Origin: Ecdyonurus torrentis
Taxonomy: Eukaryota > Arthropoda > Insecta > Ephemeroptera > Heptageniidae
Length of the DNA: 64,000 nucleotides
NCBI GenBank assembly: GCA_949318235.1
Contig: OX439132.1
Span: 30,764,243-30,828,242, forward strand
Direction: 5' to 3'
In this document: positions 1-14,525 of the stretch, piece by piece
Layout: every line of letters starts with the position of its first letter
Numbering within the stretch: the first letter of the stretch is position 1
The notes under the pieces: generated by a model
The model's database searches: none
What the model was told of the DNA's origin: nothing
What the model saw: only the letters and a program-made list of their open reading frames with translations
Made by a program: the position numbers and the translations under genes

Positions 1-297
1 TATACTTTTACGTTCTGTACAATTCTGTACTCTGTACAGTAAGTACCGACGGACACGGACTCTCGTTACAAGAAGTGTATATCATCACATAAACACGCGA
101 GAGATATTCATATTTTAAATATACATATATGTACACCCACATACCAAAGTAAACATTCACTTATAATTCATAGACTTTTCTTCTCTTCTCTCGTCACTCT
201 TTCATATTTTAAAAACTTGAATATTTTCTCTGTTGCTAAGAAAATAATAATAATAATAGTAATAAAAAATATGCTTCTTTTGTAGCCTAAGAATATA

Positions 298-2301
<2,004 letters not shown>

Positions 2302-2309
2302 CATTATAG
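2302..2309. repeat. 8-bp target site duplication, left copy
   Basis: The sequence cattatag directly precedes the element terminus CAGTCATGGAGT. The same eight bases occur at 3800-3807 directly after the other terminus. An 8-bp duplication is the hallmark of hAT transposases. Confidence 0.85.
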
Positions 2310-2517
2310 CAGTCATGGAGTATCGGTATCGACTGCGATACGATATTCGATACTATACCGATACTTTTATCGTATCGGTATCGTATCGGGGCCTTTTTTA
2401 AAATTAATATCGAATATCGGTATCGGTCACCGATATCAGCAAAATATCGTCGAATTTCGATACTTTTTTTCGATACTTTGAGACTTTTGCTCTCTCATAA
2501 AATAAAAGTAAAAATAC

Positions 2518-2539
2518 AAAAAAAAAAAAAAAAAAAAAT
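2518..2539. repeat. poly(A) run inside the hAT element
   Basis: About 21 A residues in a row. A similar run lies at 2761-2783 in the same element. Confidence 0.95.
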
Positions 2540-3375
2540 GAAGCAACGAGAACATTCCACTGATAATCTATATTTCGTACTTGGACAATAAAATTCACTT
2601 CTTTATTTTTCATTGTGCTATAACAACAGGGTAGGGCGCCGTGCACAGTATTTTTATTTTATACTTTTTATAAAGCCACCAGGTAAAAAGTATATATATT
2701 TTTTTTTACATACAATAAAAATAAAGAAAACGGTGTTAAAACTTTTTTCTTCTTTTTATGAAAAAAAAAAAAAAAAAAAAAAAATGAGCGATCGACTGTC
2801 GCCAAGTTTCTGAGAAATCCGTCGTGTGGTCGTACAGTACTCTATCTATGATCTCTCCTAATGACTAAAGCGCCGGTAGAAATCACAATAAAATATAGTC
2901 AATGATTGACATTTTAAATCACTGCAATTGTATATAAATTCAATGCATTACAAATTACAAAAGATGTAGCATACTTCCGTTAATGTCTTTGTACAAATTT
3001 TTTATAAGGTTAAATTTTTAAAAAGTTTACAAAATCAAAGGATTTTTACGACCAGAGGGGAATTTTGGACTTTAACCCCTTTGGTTTAGCGGGGATGATT
3101 TGAGCCAATAAAATAAATACGAAAGCTAATGATACCTGTTTACTTTAGCAAATTAAAAAAATACCATGAAAAAAAATTAAATTTATTAAATATTTGAAAA
3201 TTACTTCTATACGAAATAAATAGATTGCTAATTTGTAAATAATTAACAAAAGTGCTTGGAAAAAGTAGAGGATATTCTAATCGTATAATTTCATTAAACG
3301 AAGGAAATATATATATATTTTAAATCTACTGTAATTTTTTTAGTCATTTTAGTTTAACAAACGAACATTAGAATA

Positions 3376-3538
<163 letters not shown>

Positions 3539-3799
3539 GTGGCAAAAATATGCATGGATTTTATGATACCAATTTTTATGTCTCAAAGGTGGAAAAAAAA
3601 AATGAAATTTATAGTGCAATATTTATTGTATGAGATATAGCAAAAATATCGAAAAAGTATCGGAAAATATCGGTATCGTATCGGTATCGTATCGGAGCAC
3701 ATTTTTTTGAGCAGTATCGTATCGGTATCGGTATCGGGAAAATTTAAAAATATCGGTATCGTATCGGTATCGAAAATTTCGGTATCGACTCCATGACTG

Positions 3800-3807
3800 C
3801 ATTATAG
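3800..3807. repeat. 8-bp target site duplication, right copy
   Basis: The sequence cattatag matches the copy at 2302-2309 exactly and marks the right boundary of the hAT-type element. Confidence 0.85.
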
Positions 3808-3837
3808 TCATACACTGTATGTTGTGTAGACATAGTA

Positions 3838-3938
3838 GTGATAATATATTTCATCATTCAAAGTCAGTGCATATTTTTCTCATAAGAAAAACATTGCAAA
3901 ATTAGCGGAAACTTTTGAATGATGAAATATATTATCAC
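3838..3938. mobile_element. Small foldback element, 101 bp
   Basis: The left end gtgataatatatttcatc continues to cattcaaa and is repeated in reverse at 3914-3938, giving inverted repeats of about 25 bp around a 50-bp centre. The same terminal sequence begins again at 3971 in the next element. The two therefore share ends, and this one looks like a solo or deleted form. I see no clear target duplication. Confidence 0.65.
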
Positions 3939-3970
3939 GCTCATGTGTACTATACACAGTACACACGATT

Positions 3971-4893
3971 GTGATAATATATTTCATCATTCAAATTTAG
4001 CGCGTATTTCTCTCATAATAACATGGCAAATAGAAGATTTGCAAAAGTAGGTTTAGTGATAAAATAAACAAACTCACAGCTCAACAATACTAACAAGGTG
4101 CTAGCAGACAACCTTGCGTTCCTGTCTAAATTTAACATGCTTTCTTATGGGGCATTGAAGTAGCTATAACTCAAGTGAAAATTGTTTTTCGGAGTTTAAA
4201 TTTTTATTGTAGCTTACTGAGCCTTAAAGCCATAGACCACATAAAACAGCATGTGCTTTTTAATGAATAAACACCAAATGAGATCTTCAAAACTGATGAC
4301 AATTATTACCAGAATGTTAATGTAACCCCACGAGAGAGCGTCAAAAAACTGTAAAGTATGCAATTTGCGTGAAAATTCATGTTTATGACGTCAGAAACAT
4401 GCAAAAATTAGTATGAAAATGTTGTGCGGGTTGCATAAATTGATTTTTCTGATCACTGCTACGGGGCTACTGTTGCGTTTTGAGACAAACTAATGTTATT
4501 TATGTAAATCCCATCAAGTGTTTTGTGATAAAATTGCTTATATTTTTCTCTGGTCTATTCCTTTAAAGATTTTGTTTTCCTGGATTTCAAGTCCATTGGG
4601 TAAAAATAATAATTTGTAACCAAATGGATGAAAATTCAGGAAAACAAAAGCTTGGAGGCTCACTAAACTACAGTAAAAATTTCAACTCCAAGAAATAAAT
4701 TTAACTTTAGTTATAGCTGCTTCATTGCCCCATAAGATAGCATGTTAAATGTAGAGTTGTAGACAGGAACACAAAGTTGTCTGCTAGCACCTTGTTAGTA
4801 TTGTTGAGCTGCGAGTTTGTTTATTTTATCACTAAACCTACTTTTGCAAGTCTTCTATTTAGTTTGTGTTTTTGAATGATAAATATAGTATCA
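3971..4893. mobile_element. Palindromic (foldback) element B with a nested MITE
   Basis: The left arm (3971-4223, resuming at 4567) and the right arm (about 4600-4893) are inverted copies of each other over roughly 300 bp. Shared landmarks include aacaaggtgctagcagac on the left and gtctgctagcaccttgtt on the right, and ttatggggca against tgccccataa. The termini are gtgataatatatttcatcat and its degenerate reverse near 4872-4894. A different element (4224-4566) interrupts the left arm. A partial copy of the right arm recurs at about 60140-60362. No coding capacity is visible. The DNA superfamily is undetermined. Confidence 0.75.
4224..4566 (+). mobile_element. TTAA-type MITE, copy M1, nested in element B
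   Basis: TTAA occurs at both boundaries (4224-4227 and 4563-4566). The inner ends are AGCCATAGACC and, in reverse, AGGAATAGACC. The body matches the copy at 9287-9620 along its whole length and the reverse-oriented copy at 32542-32871. Shared blocks include gtaaagtatgcaatttgcgtg, of which the first 19 bases are identical in both plus-strand copies, and the stretch around atcactgctacg. TGACGTCA lies at 4386-4393. Because it sits in one arm of an inverted repeat, the other arm shows the pre-insertion sequence, which supports TTAA as the duplicated target. Confidence 0.8.
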
Positions 4894-4899
4894 GAATCA

Positions 4900-6125
4900 T
4901 GATTACATACGTAGTAATTTGGGTATTTTATTTCCTAGATTACTTGTGAAAAAATAAATAAATAAAAATGAGGTTTTTAATAACAAAACTAATTTAATAA
5001 TTAATAATGATGAAGTTTTTCTACTATAATTTTTGTACTTAAAATATCCCTTTTGGTTTCAATTAAAATCTTTGATAATTATGCATTAATGCAGAGGAAA
5101 CCCATCAATAGTAAACATATGCGATGTTGTTTATTAATTTCAACTTAATTTATTGAGCTTACAATATAAAGCATTTGCATTATTCAAGCATATCCATTGC
5201 ATAAAATATATACATCTGCTTTTAATTGAATCAGTACTATTGCATAAATATATATCTGTATACTGTATTTATAAGAAATTCAGTTATTAACAAAAAAGTA
5301 TCACAATATTTTTTAAGTGCAATAAATTGCTATAGTAAAACGTATGAAATATTCGGTACATATTTCTGATGGCATCCAACTTATATTATTTCACGAGAAA
5401 AAAAAAATAGTAATAAAAAAATGAAGCTCTGTTTTATAACAAAAAAAAATCACCGACTATACAATGCTTCTAATTGAACACCTTTATTTAATATTTATAT
5501 GTAAAAAATACTCTCTCTCTCTAAAAAAAAAAAAAAAAAAAATGCGTGTTTGTGCGTGGAAAAAAAATCAACGTGTATAAAAATACTTCCAGTATAATAT
5601 TGTGACAAATAATAAATGGTAAAAATTTATGACTGCCTTTTGTCAATTCCAATCCCTGGGAGTGTTTTATATTAACTAATACATCTCTCTCACTCTCTCT
5701 AAAATATTTTATATATATAAAAAAAATGGTACAGTATGTAAAAATCTCACGACAGTAGTTAGCTCTGATTTTATCTCCTCCAATTGTGTGTGTATATATA
5801 CACACATACACGTATGGTACAATATATACAATTTTTATATATTATAACATATGCCAAGCGTTTTGCTAAAAGTATTTGATTAAAAAAAATAATACTGGGG
5901 ATTCGTTATCAAAAAAACATAGTGTGCTTTATCAGTTTATTCTTTTTAAACATGACTATATATATAATATATATATATATATACAAACACACGACACACA
6001 CACACACACAAACAGTAATGAAAATTCAATAATACCAAAAAAAAATCATTCTTAGAGCTTGAATGTACTATTATTTATTTTTAAAAACTATAGCATGTAT
6101 TTACATATTTATCTATGCAAATTTT

Positions 6126-6130
<5 letters not shown>
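4900..6130. other. AT-rich stretch, no gene seen
   Basis: Short CT, TA and CA runs are present near 5513, 5690, 5800 and 5955-6010, with an A run at 5523-5541. The 96-codon reverse frame here has no recognisable domain and is rich in Ile, Phe and Tyr, as expected from AT-rich noise. Confidence 0.5.

Positions 6131-6223
<93 letters not shown>
6131..6223. repeat. (CT)n microsatellite
   Basis: About 44 uninterrupted CT units end in cactctaaaaaaaaa. The Leu-Ser and Arg-Glu open frames on the two strands come from the repeat. Confidence 0.97.
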
Positions 6224-6363
6224 AAAAAAAAAATTGCAATAAAAATCTCTTGGAAAAATGAGACTGATTTTCTTTGCTTGTTTTGCATAGTAGTAACTAA
6301 AATGTATTTCATACATAGTATGTGTTTCATTGTGTATAATATTATGTTATATTTTATATAATA

Positions 6364-6546
6364 TGCACGGAGATAATAAATTACGTAGTTTACGCTGAAT
6401 TTATGTCATTATAGCACAAATTATGCTAAATTAGAACAACTTAAATAATTATGCTGTACATAACATACTTATTATGCAATACAGAATAATTTATGCTGTA
6501 TTGAACAAATTGTGCTGAAAATGAGCTAGCATAATTATTACGTACT
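6364..6546 (+). mobile_element. ~180-bp AGCATAA-rich dispersed element C, copy 1
   Basis: This segment matches the reverse complement of 34711-34892 over essentially its full length. Shared blocks include ttatgtcatta near the left end and tgctgaaaatgagctagcat at the right end. The interior repeats TTATGCT/AGCATAA words on both strands. Ends of the form acgtaat occur on both sides, but I could not define a clean inverted repeat or target duplication. No coding capacity is seen, and it is probably a MITE. Confidence 0.65.
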
Positions 6547-8849
6547 TATTTTTGTCAGTATGTATGTGTGTGTGTATAAAGAGCCAACTATAAATTATAT
6601 TCATTCTTTAAAGTTTATTAATATGAATTTCTTAATTTTTATAAAATGTAAAATTTTTAATATGTGGCTAAGAAGGGTAAGATATGTAATTTCTAGTCCG
6701 TTTACGTCTTCAGATTTTAGTATAGAAATCATCATACATTTAAGTTCAAAATTTTATAACCTTTAAGTTCAAAATTTCATAATAAACGGAGCGGGGACCA
6801 GTAATTTAATTATATTCCATTTGTGCATAAAAATATTATTTCTCTACCTAACTTATATTCAGTTTATATATATACTGTATATATAACAAAAAAAAATCTG
6901 TTAAAAAAACAAATTAAAACAATTGCTTTATACTCTCTATTTTTGTATTATTATTATAATATAGCCTTGGAAAAGCTTTTTATAGCTTTTTCCGATTTGT
7001 AAAGCAATCAGCACCTTATAGTACAAAATTTTCGTATTTTATACTTGCTTCAAGTTTTACGAGTCTTTAGAGATTAATTTTAGAATAAAATTTGTTAAAA
7101 TATTTTATAGTGCAAGTAATTTTATATATACATATACGTATGCGTATAATTTTTTTTTCTATACCTTCTTGTGTAAAATTTACGATGGATCAAGAGTAAA
7201 AATGGATTAAAATTTTAGTTTTTTTTTTTGCAGACCAAGCAGGATTTTAATTTTTTTTTGTACGAGCTTTATACATATAAAAGTCTTTTCATAATTATTA
7301 ATTTTTTTTTCATTTACGTTAGATGAAACAAATATGAATTTTTAATACATTTGGAGTGTAAAATTTTAATAAATTTTTACGTTAAAAAATATAATATATT
7401 TTTGCATATAAAATTAAAAGTATTTTTTTTTTGTATAATATATTTACAAATTATTATATAAAATATAAAAAAATAAACATAATATAAAAAAAGTTTTTAA
7501 AATAAATGTAATTTATTTTAATATAAAACGTCTCTATAATGTTATATTTAAAAAAATATTATTAAAAAACAAATTTTAATTTATTTTAAAATCTAATTTT
7601 TATTTTTTAAATATCTCATTAAACAAACTTTTTATATTTAAAAAAAAACTTTTTTTTTCTTTTTTTTTTATATTTTATAGTAATAAAGTTATATTGTAAA
7701 TATCACAAAAAAAAGTTATAAATATAATTTTAAATTATTTTTTTCTGTAAAAAATATATATAAAAAAGAAGAGCATAATCAAATCAAGTATATAATATTC
7801 ATTTTAATACGAAAAATAGGGAGAGGACTGGTCCGGATTTCAAGGCTATAAACTTGTAAAGAAAAAAAAAAAAAAAAAATCTCTGTGCCAGAATATGAAT
7901 TTCTAAACTGTGTGATGTGATATAATTAAATAAAAAATTGAATCATCTTATACGACTTTAATATGAGACCAAAAATTGAACAAATAAAATTAATTCCAGT
8001 AAAAAATAAATGCAAAAATATAACGAGAAAATTCTTAACCTTGTATATAGACAAAAGAAAAAAAAAGAACTTGTTTACAATTAATTTATTTTCTACGTAA
8101 AAGTTCAGGCTATATACAATGTTAAAAAAACGTATTAAAAAAACAAACAAACAATCAATTGAAGTTCAAATCTTTTTGACAGCAACTTCTTTCGTAATAT
8201 ATAGGATTTATTTATTCCTGTCCTCCCCTGTATATTTATATAAAATTTTTTTATATATTATTATAAGGTTTAATACGACCCCATAGCCAGTTGAAAAGAG
8301 AAGAGAGAAATATCTCGAGTGTATATCTCAAAGATATTTAATTTGATTTGAGGGGAAAACATTGCAGATCAAAGAGCTAGACGTTTTCTCTCTCTTATTC
8401 CGTAAGATGACTTTGTTAGTATGCAAAACCAAATTAAACCATTTCCTTAACTTTTGAGGTCGCTCTTCTATATTATTATTATTATATTAATATAATTTCT
8501 ATTTATAGTACTGTGTGTAAGCTTATGACTGTTAGTATATATAATATAAAAAATGATGACCAACTAAAGTTGATTTATTTTATTTTTTTAGTTATTTTGT
8601 TTTACGCTATCTTACGTTATTTGATAAACTTATTATAATAAAATGATAATGTTTTGAAATTTACTATCATCTTTAACTATCATAATATCCACATTTAAAT
8701 TAAAAATTTGCATTAGAATATTGAAATTTCGTAAATTTTCATCACATATATTTACACTTCAAATTTTTCAATGTAACTGATTTTTTAAAGATACAATTTT
8801 TTGAAACAGAAGTTGTTACATCCATTAAATAAACATTAAATTAACTAGA
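6547..8849. other. AT-rich stretch, no gene seen
   Basis: The DNA is extremely AT-rich with short A and T runs, including poly(A) at about 7861-7879. The open frames here are short, hydrophobic and have no family signature. Nothing resembling an exon, RNA gene or bounded repeat stands out. Confidence 0.5.
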
Positions 8850-9120
8850 CTCTAGTTAGTTTAATAACTAGTCTAGTGATTCACGCGTCCGATTTGCATG
8901 CAAGAGGTCGCGGGTTCGATCCTAGTCACCGTTCTGGCTTTTACGAAAGCCTGGACGGTGATTACGAGCTAGCTTGGAGATTCGGGAGGTAAGGTCAACC
9001 TTGGCGACCATCCTGACTGAGAGTTTCCACGGTTTCCTCAGTCTGCTATGGCGAATGCCGGGATGTTTACTATAGGTCGTGGCCGACTTGTCTCGGATGA
9101 ACCCGCAAGTACACACATAC
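8850..9120 (+). mobile_element. tRNA-derived SINE with conserved core, decayed
   Basis: The head resembles a tRNA gene. tagtctagtgattc (about 8868-8881) fits a degenerate pol III A box, and gcgggttcgatcc (about 8909-8921) fits the B box consensus GGTTCGANTCC. The tRNA T-arm no longer pairs well, so this is not a working tRNA. Downstream, about 9014-9090 contains tttccacggtttcctc and then aatgccgggatg and ggtcgtggccgac. I recall this order (tttcc, then aatgccgggctg, then ggccacggccg) from a core shared by arthropod SINEs; this is memory, not a search. A related core lies at 22790-22860. Confidence 0.6.
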
Positions 9121-9286
9121 AGGGTTTCAGAAGATTTGGGGTGTTTAAATGTAGTTGGAAAACTGCCAGTATCTCACTGAGGTTTAGTCAATTATAATAA
9201 CAATAATATGAATTTTTAAAAATTGCGTGAAAAATATGGACGTATAAATATGAATTAAAAGATATATAATATGATATTAAAAACTT

Positions 9287-9620
9287 TTAAAGGCATAGAA
9301 AACATTGAAACAACATGTTCTAAACACAAAATGGGATCTACAAAACTGATGATATTTTTTACCAGAATGTCAATGTAGCCCCACAAAAGAGCTTTAAAAA
9401 AATGTAAAGTATGCAATTTGCGTGAATATTCCTGCTTATGACGTCATTAACAGGCAAAAACTAGTATAAAAATGTTGTGCAGGTTGCATAAATCAAAATT
9501 TTCTAATCACTGCTACGGTGCTACAGTTGGGTTTTCAGACCAACTAACGTTATTTATGTAAGTCCTATCAAGTGTTTTGTGATATAAATGTTTATGTTTT
9601 CATGTTTTCTATACCTTTAA
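9287..9620 (+). mobile_element. TTAA-type MITE, copy M2, 334 bp
   Basis: TTAA flanks both ends. The termini aggcatagaaaacat and atgttttctatacct are a near-perfect inverted repeat of about 15 bp. The interior is collinear with M1 (4224-4566), M3 (32542-32871, reversed) and, more distantly, M4 (35003-35307). TGACGTCA lies at 9439-9446. There is no open frame of note. Confidence 0.8.
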
Positions 9621-10324
9621 GTAATTTGTTTTCCTTTTGCAAAAAAAAAAAAATAATAATAATAAAAAAATAGTGAAGTGAAGTAATCAAAAACTGCACA
9701 CATGACAACAAATTCAGCTTTTTTTTATTAAAGCTGACTGCAGTATGTATTTCAAATTCATAATCAAAATTATGATTTATTTCAAAGCATTTTATCATGA
9801 ATAATAATTTGCTCCCAAACTTAAAATATATGTGTATAAAATATAAAAGTATTATTACATATTTTACTTTATAAATAATATTATATTCTTTAATAATACT
9901 GAATAAAATATAAGGTAAACAATATAAATAATTATAATAATGTGTATAATAATCGTAAAATGAATGTGTCATGTAATTTGTTTAGTACTGTACTTCTCAT
10001 CTTTTTGTTATTGCAATATACATTCATTATTCATTGAGAGGGGGTGGTAGGGAGGAGAGAGTAAAACAAACCCCCATGTTCTCCTTTCTTCTTCGCTACT
10101 GCTGTTAATAATCAAAATAAATCGTCCGTATATTATTCTCACTATATATACATCACGCATGCGCCTACAGAATTAAAATAAATGAGCTTTATAAAATATG
10201 TATTTTTTTTCTCCTCCATTTTCGTATATATAATATATAATATAGAGTAACAAAAACTTTAGGGGGTGGGGGATAGGGAGTTATATATTATATATAATAT
10301 TATATTGTATAAAGGTATAAGGTA

Positions 10325-10328
<4 letters not shown>
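9621..10328. other. AT-rich stretch, no gene seen
   Basis: An A run with AAT repeats lies at 9640-9670. The 126-codon reverse frame (9592-9972) is the longest non-repeat open frame in this part, but it is dominated by Tyr, Ile and Phe, has no recognisable motif and overlaps the end of M2. I read it as chance in AT-rich DNA. Confidence 0.5.

Positions 10329-10383
<55 letters not shown>
10329..10383. repeat. (GA)n microsatellite
   Basis: About 27 GA units, directly preceded by gtatagta. Confidence 0.97.
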
Positions 10384-10387
<4 letters not shown>

Positions 10388-10479
10388 TTTCATAGAAAGA
10401 GAGAACTTGAAATATATTATTCATTGTATAAATTGTTATATTCTGGTAGCCAAGATATTGTATTATATTTCTTAACACC

Positions 10480-11040
10480 TTCAGGCTTAAACTAACATTT
10501 GTATCAAATTTATAATAAAATAAACCTCGCTTTTTTATTTTTATGTCTTTAAAATATAATTATGAAATAAATTTAACAAAAAAAAATGTGACATGATATA
10601 TATTGCTAAATTGTATAAAGTTATCAAAATGCTGAAAAGTTTTTGCCACACATTTGCTTAAATAATGTTAAACTGTGTTTAGTATTATATGTGGCATTTA
10701 AATTTCACCGTTGTATAGCTAACAGTTTTTGTTTCTCCCTCAGAAAAGTCCTTATAGGGTGTTTACGCGCAATGTTAAAGGATAGAAAATTATGGGTCTT
10801 TAAATCAGTGATCTCGTTTGCCCTTTTCCCCTCGTGCTATGGATTGGTTACTCATCACTATCGGTACAAGCATTGTATGCAATATATCTTATCATGAAAA
10901 TACTATGATTATATCAAAATACATACGTTGATTTAAATTGAATATAGTTCAAATGTGAAATTTCTTTTTATTAGCATCAACACATAAATATATATGTAGC
11001 CAAGGTAAAGCCTTATCAGTTGGTTCACACACACTTGTAA
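10480..11040. other. Unassigned stretch with one 84-codon open frame
   Basis: A plus-strand frame at 10643-10897 would encode 84 residues. Its composition is less extreme than the surrounding noise (several Cys, Arg and His), but I recognise no domain, signal peptide or splice context. It could be a decayed transposon fragment. Treat it as unproven. Confidence 0.3.
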
Positions 11041-11041
11041 T

Positions 11042-11255
11042 GACCTGTTCACAATGACGCGTAAATTCACATATAACTCTTACGTGAAGATGCAAGTCAT
11101 TATGGGCTGTTCACAATGACGCGTAAAATCACGTAACTTTCACGTAAGAATCCAAATAACATTAATTGTCGTGTCTTCACGTAAGAGTTACGTAAATTAC
11201 GCGTCATTGTGGACGTTTATATGACGTATATTACATTACAGACGTTTATATGAAA
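11042..11255. mobile_element. Foldback with the word TGTTCACAATGACGCG, plus direct copies
   Basis: The word tgttcacaatgacgcgtaaa occurs at about 11046 and 11108, and its reverse complement occurs near 11194-11212. The second and third copies make an inverted repeat of about 40 bp with a 22-bp loop (11107-11213). The first is a partial direct copy of the left arm with its own acttacgtgaag segment. On the right, gacgtttatatga occurs twice (11213 and 11243). The arrangement suggests a small MITE inserted beside or inside a relative. Confidence 0.65.
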
Positions 11256-11328
11256 AGTCCATAATTGCTATTCCGCTAACTAAACCAACGGCCAACTTCT
11301 AGTATACCTGTTTAATTCAGGAGCATTT

Positions 11329-11456
11329 ACTGGTCGCAGCATAACCTTATATCACTGGGGATTTCTGGTTTACAAGTATTATCTAATAAGACCCTGATCC
11401 TCCCCTTTTTTATGTATACTTAGTGGTTAGGTTATGCTGCGATGACTGTAGCTTGT
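11329..11456. repeat. Imperfect inverted repeat
   Basis: actggtcgcagcataacctt at about 11329 pairs with aggttatgctgcgatgact at about 11434. This gives arms of about 20 bp with two or three mismatches around an 80-bp loop. It may be a remnant of a foldback element. Confidence 0.5.
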
Positions 11457-11497
11457 ATCAACGGTTAATAAAAGTAATAATATATATATTGTTGAAT

Positions 11498-11498
<1 letters not shown>

Positions 11499-11545
<47 letters not shown>
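11499..11545. repeat. (GA)n microsatellite
   Basis: About 23 GA units following gttgaatta. Confidence 0.97.
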
Positions 11546-11548
<3 letters not shown>

Positions 11549-11897
11549 AAGTTGACATTAAAATTGATTGCTATACACTGTATTATTGGCATCTATTAAA
11601 TATGCATAATTTTAATTCAGCAAAATACAACATTTACTTTATTAATTAATTAATTTCAATTATTTATTAGACATTGGTAGATTACAGTAATAACATCCTT
11701 ATAAATATGCTATACACCGCATGTGTCTCGTCAAATTTTTCTAACTATATAATCTAAACATTTAAGTATTTTAAAAAGATAAGAAATTTTATAATATAAT
11801 AAATATTTATTTTATTTATTCCGTATATTATAATAAAAACAAACATTGATCATGGTAGTAGATTATGACATAGATATACATCGTGATAAAAAGTTAG

Positions 11898-12086
11898 TGG
11901 TCACACGGTAAATTTAAATACGTGTTGATGGTATCAGGTGTTATTGATGATGCAGACGGCGGTGCTACTTTACACACGGTTAGAAAATCTCCTCGAGACT
12001 TTGGAGCACCCGGTAAAGCGAGCGTGCCTAATTGGAGGCTTGTTCGCGAGCTAGCGAACACCGCGCGAGCTTCTTTCTCCACTTGA
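11898..12086 (+). other. GC-richer patch with short open frame, candidate exon
   Basis: This is the least AT-rich, least repetitive coding-like patch in the window. On the plus strand, a frame open from 11898 with an ATG at 11928 runs 52 codons to TGA at 12084-12086. Its composition is mixed (Ala, Arg, Gly, Asp, Pro), unlike the Ile/Tyr/Phe noise elsewhere. The sequence includes SPRDFGAPGK and VPNWRLVRELANTAR, which I cannot assign to a family. The reverse strand is also open across the same patch, so strand is uncertain. Possible splice signals are weak: tatcag at 11932-11937 lacks a good pyrimidine tract. It may be an exon, a pseudogene or a transposon fragment. Confidence 0.25.
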
Positions 12087-12100
12087 TGATCAACAAGTGC

Positions 12101-12206
<106 letters not shown>

Positions 12207-12245
12207 ATCATGAATGCCTAGCGCTTGCTGCTTTGCCGCGGCTTT

Positions 12246-12270
12246 TTCCCACCACCCACCCACCCACCAC
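12246..12270 (-). other. Potential G-quadruplex on the minus strand
   Basis: Four CCC runs separated by one to three bases lie within cccaccacccacccaccc. The minus strand therefore fits the G3 N1-7 quadruplex pattern. This is a pattern only; folding is not shown. Confidence 0.4.
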
Positions 12271-14007
<1,737 letters not shown>

Positions 14008-14494
14008 AAATCTTGTATGATGCATAGTTTCTTTACGTTCATACATTTGATATTTTATCTAATTAATTATGTTAATATTAATGAATGAATTGCTTGACTA
14101 ACTAATAGTAATATATGTTCTTATAAAAATGTGCGGTTTCTGAAAAAAAATTTAGATTCGTAATAGGTATTTTTAAAGTGTGACAATTATTTGATTTTCA
14201 ACACATTCAATTTCTGTAGAAACAACAACAAGAAAAAAAAATTTAGGGTTGATTATAAATATAATTTGACTTTTTAGATTGTTATTGTATTGAATAACTT
14301 TAAATTAGACATTTAAAACTGCTTGTATATATATACAGTAATTTGCTAATATATTACATGAACAATAAATTTTCAATATTTTTTCCCTATAAAAAATATA
14401 TAAATTTTATATAATATTTTTTCACAATACATGTAACAATAAAATTGAATATAATAACTATTGATGCACTACTTTTGATTGAATAATATTTAAT

Positions 14495-14525
<31 letters not shown>

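Noticed and set aside
3838..3938. miRNA precursor
   Set aside because: The arms are the termini of a transposon-like element also present at 3971, so a mobile-element origin explains the hairpin.
8868..8930. Intact tRNA gene
   Set aside because: A and B boxes are visible, but the T-arm and acceptor stem do not pair and SINE sequence follows directly.
9592..9972. 126-codon reverse open frame, the longest non-repeat one
   Set aside because: Composition is Tyr/Ile/Phe-rich as expected in AT-rich DNA, no motif is visible, and it overlaps the end of a MITE.
10643..10897. 84-codon open frame as a small gene
   Set aside because: No recognisable domain, no second supporting signal, and chance frames of this length are common here.
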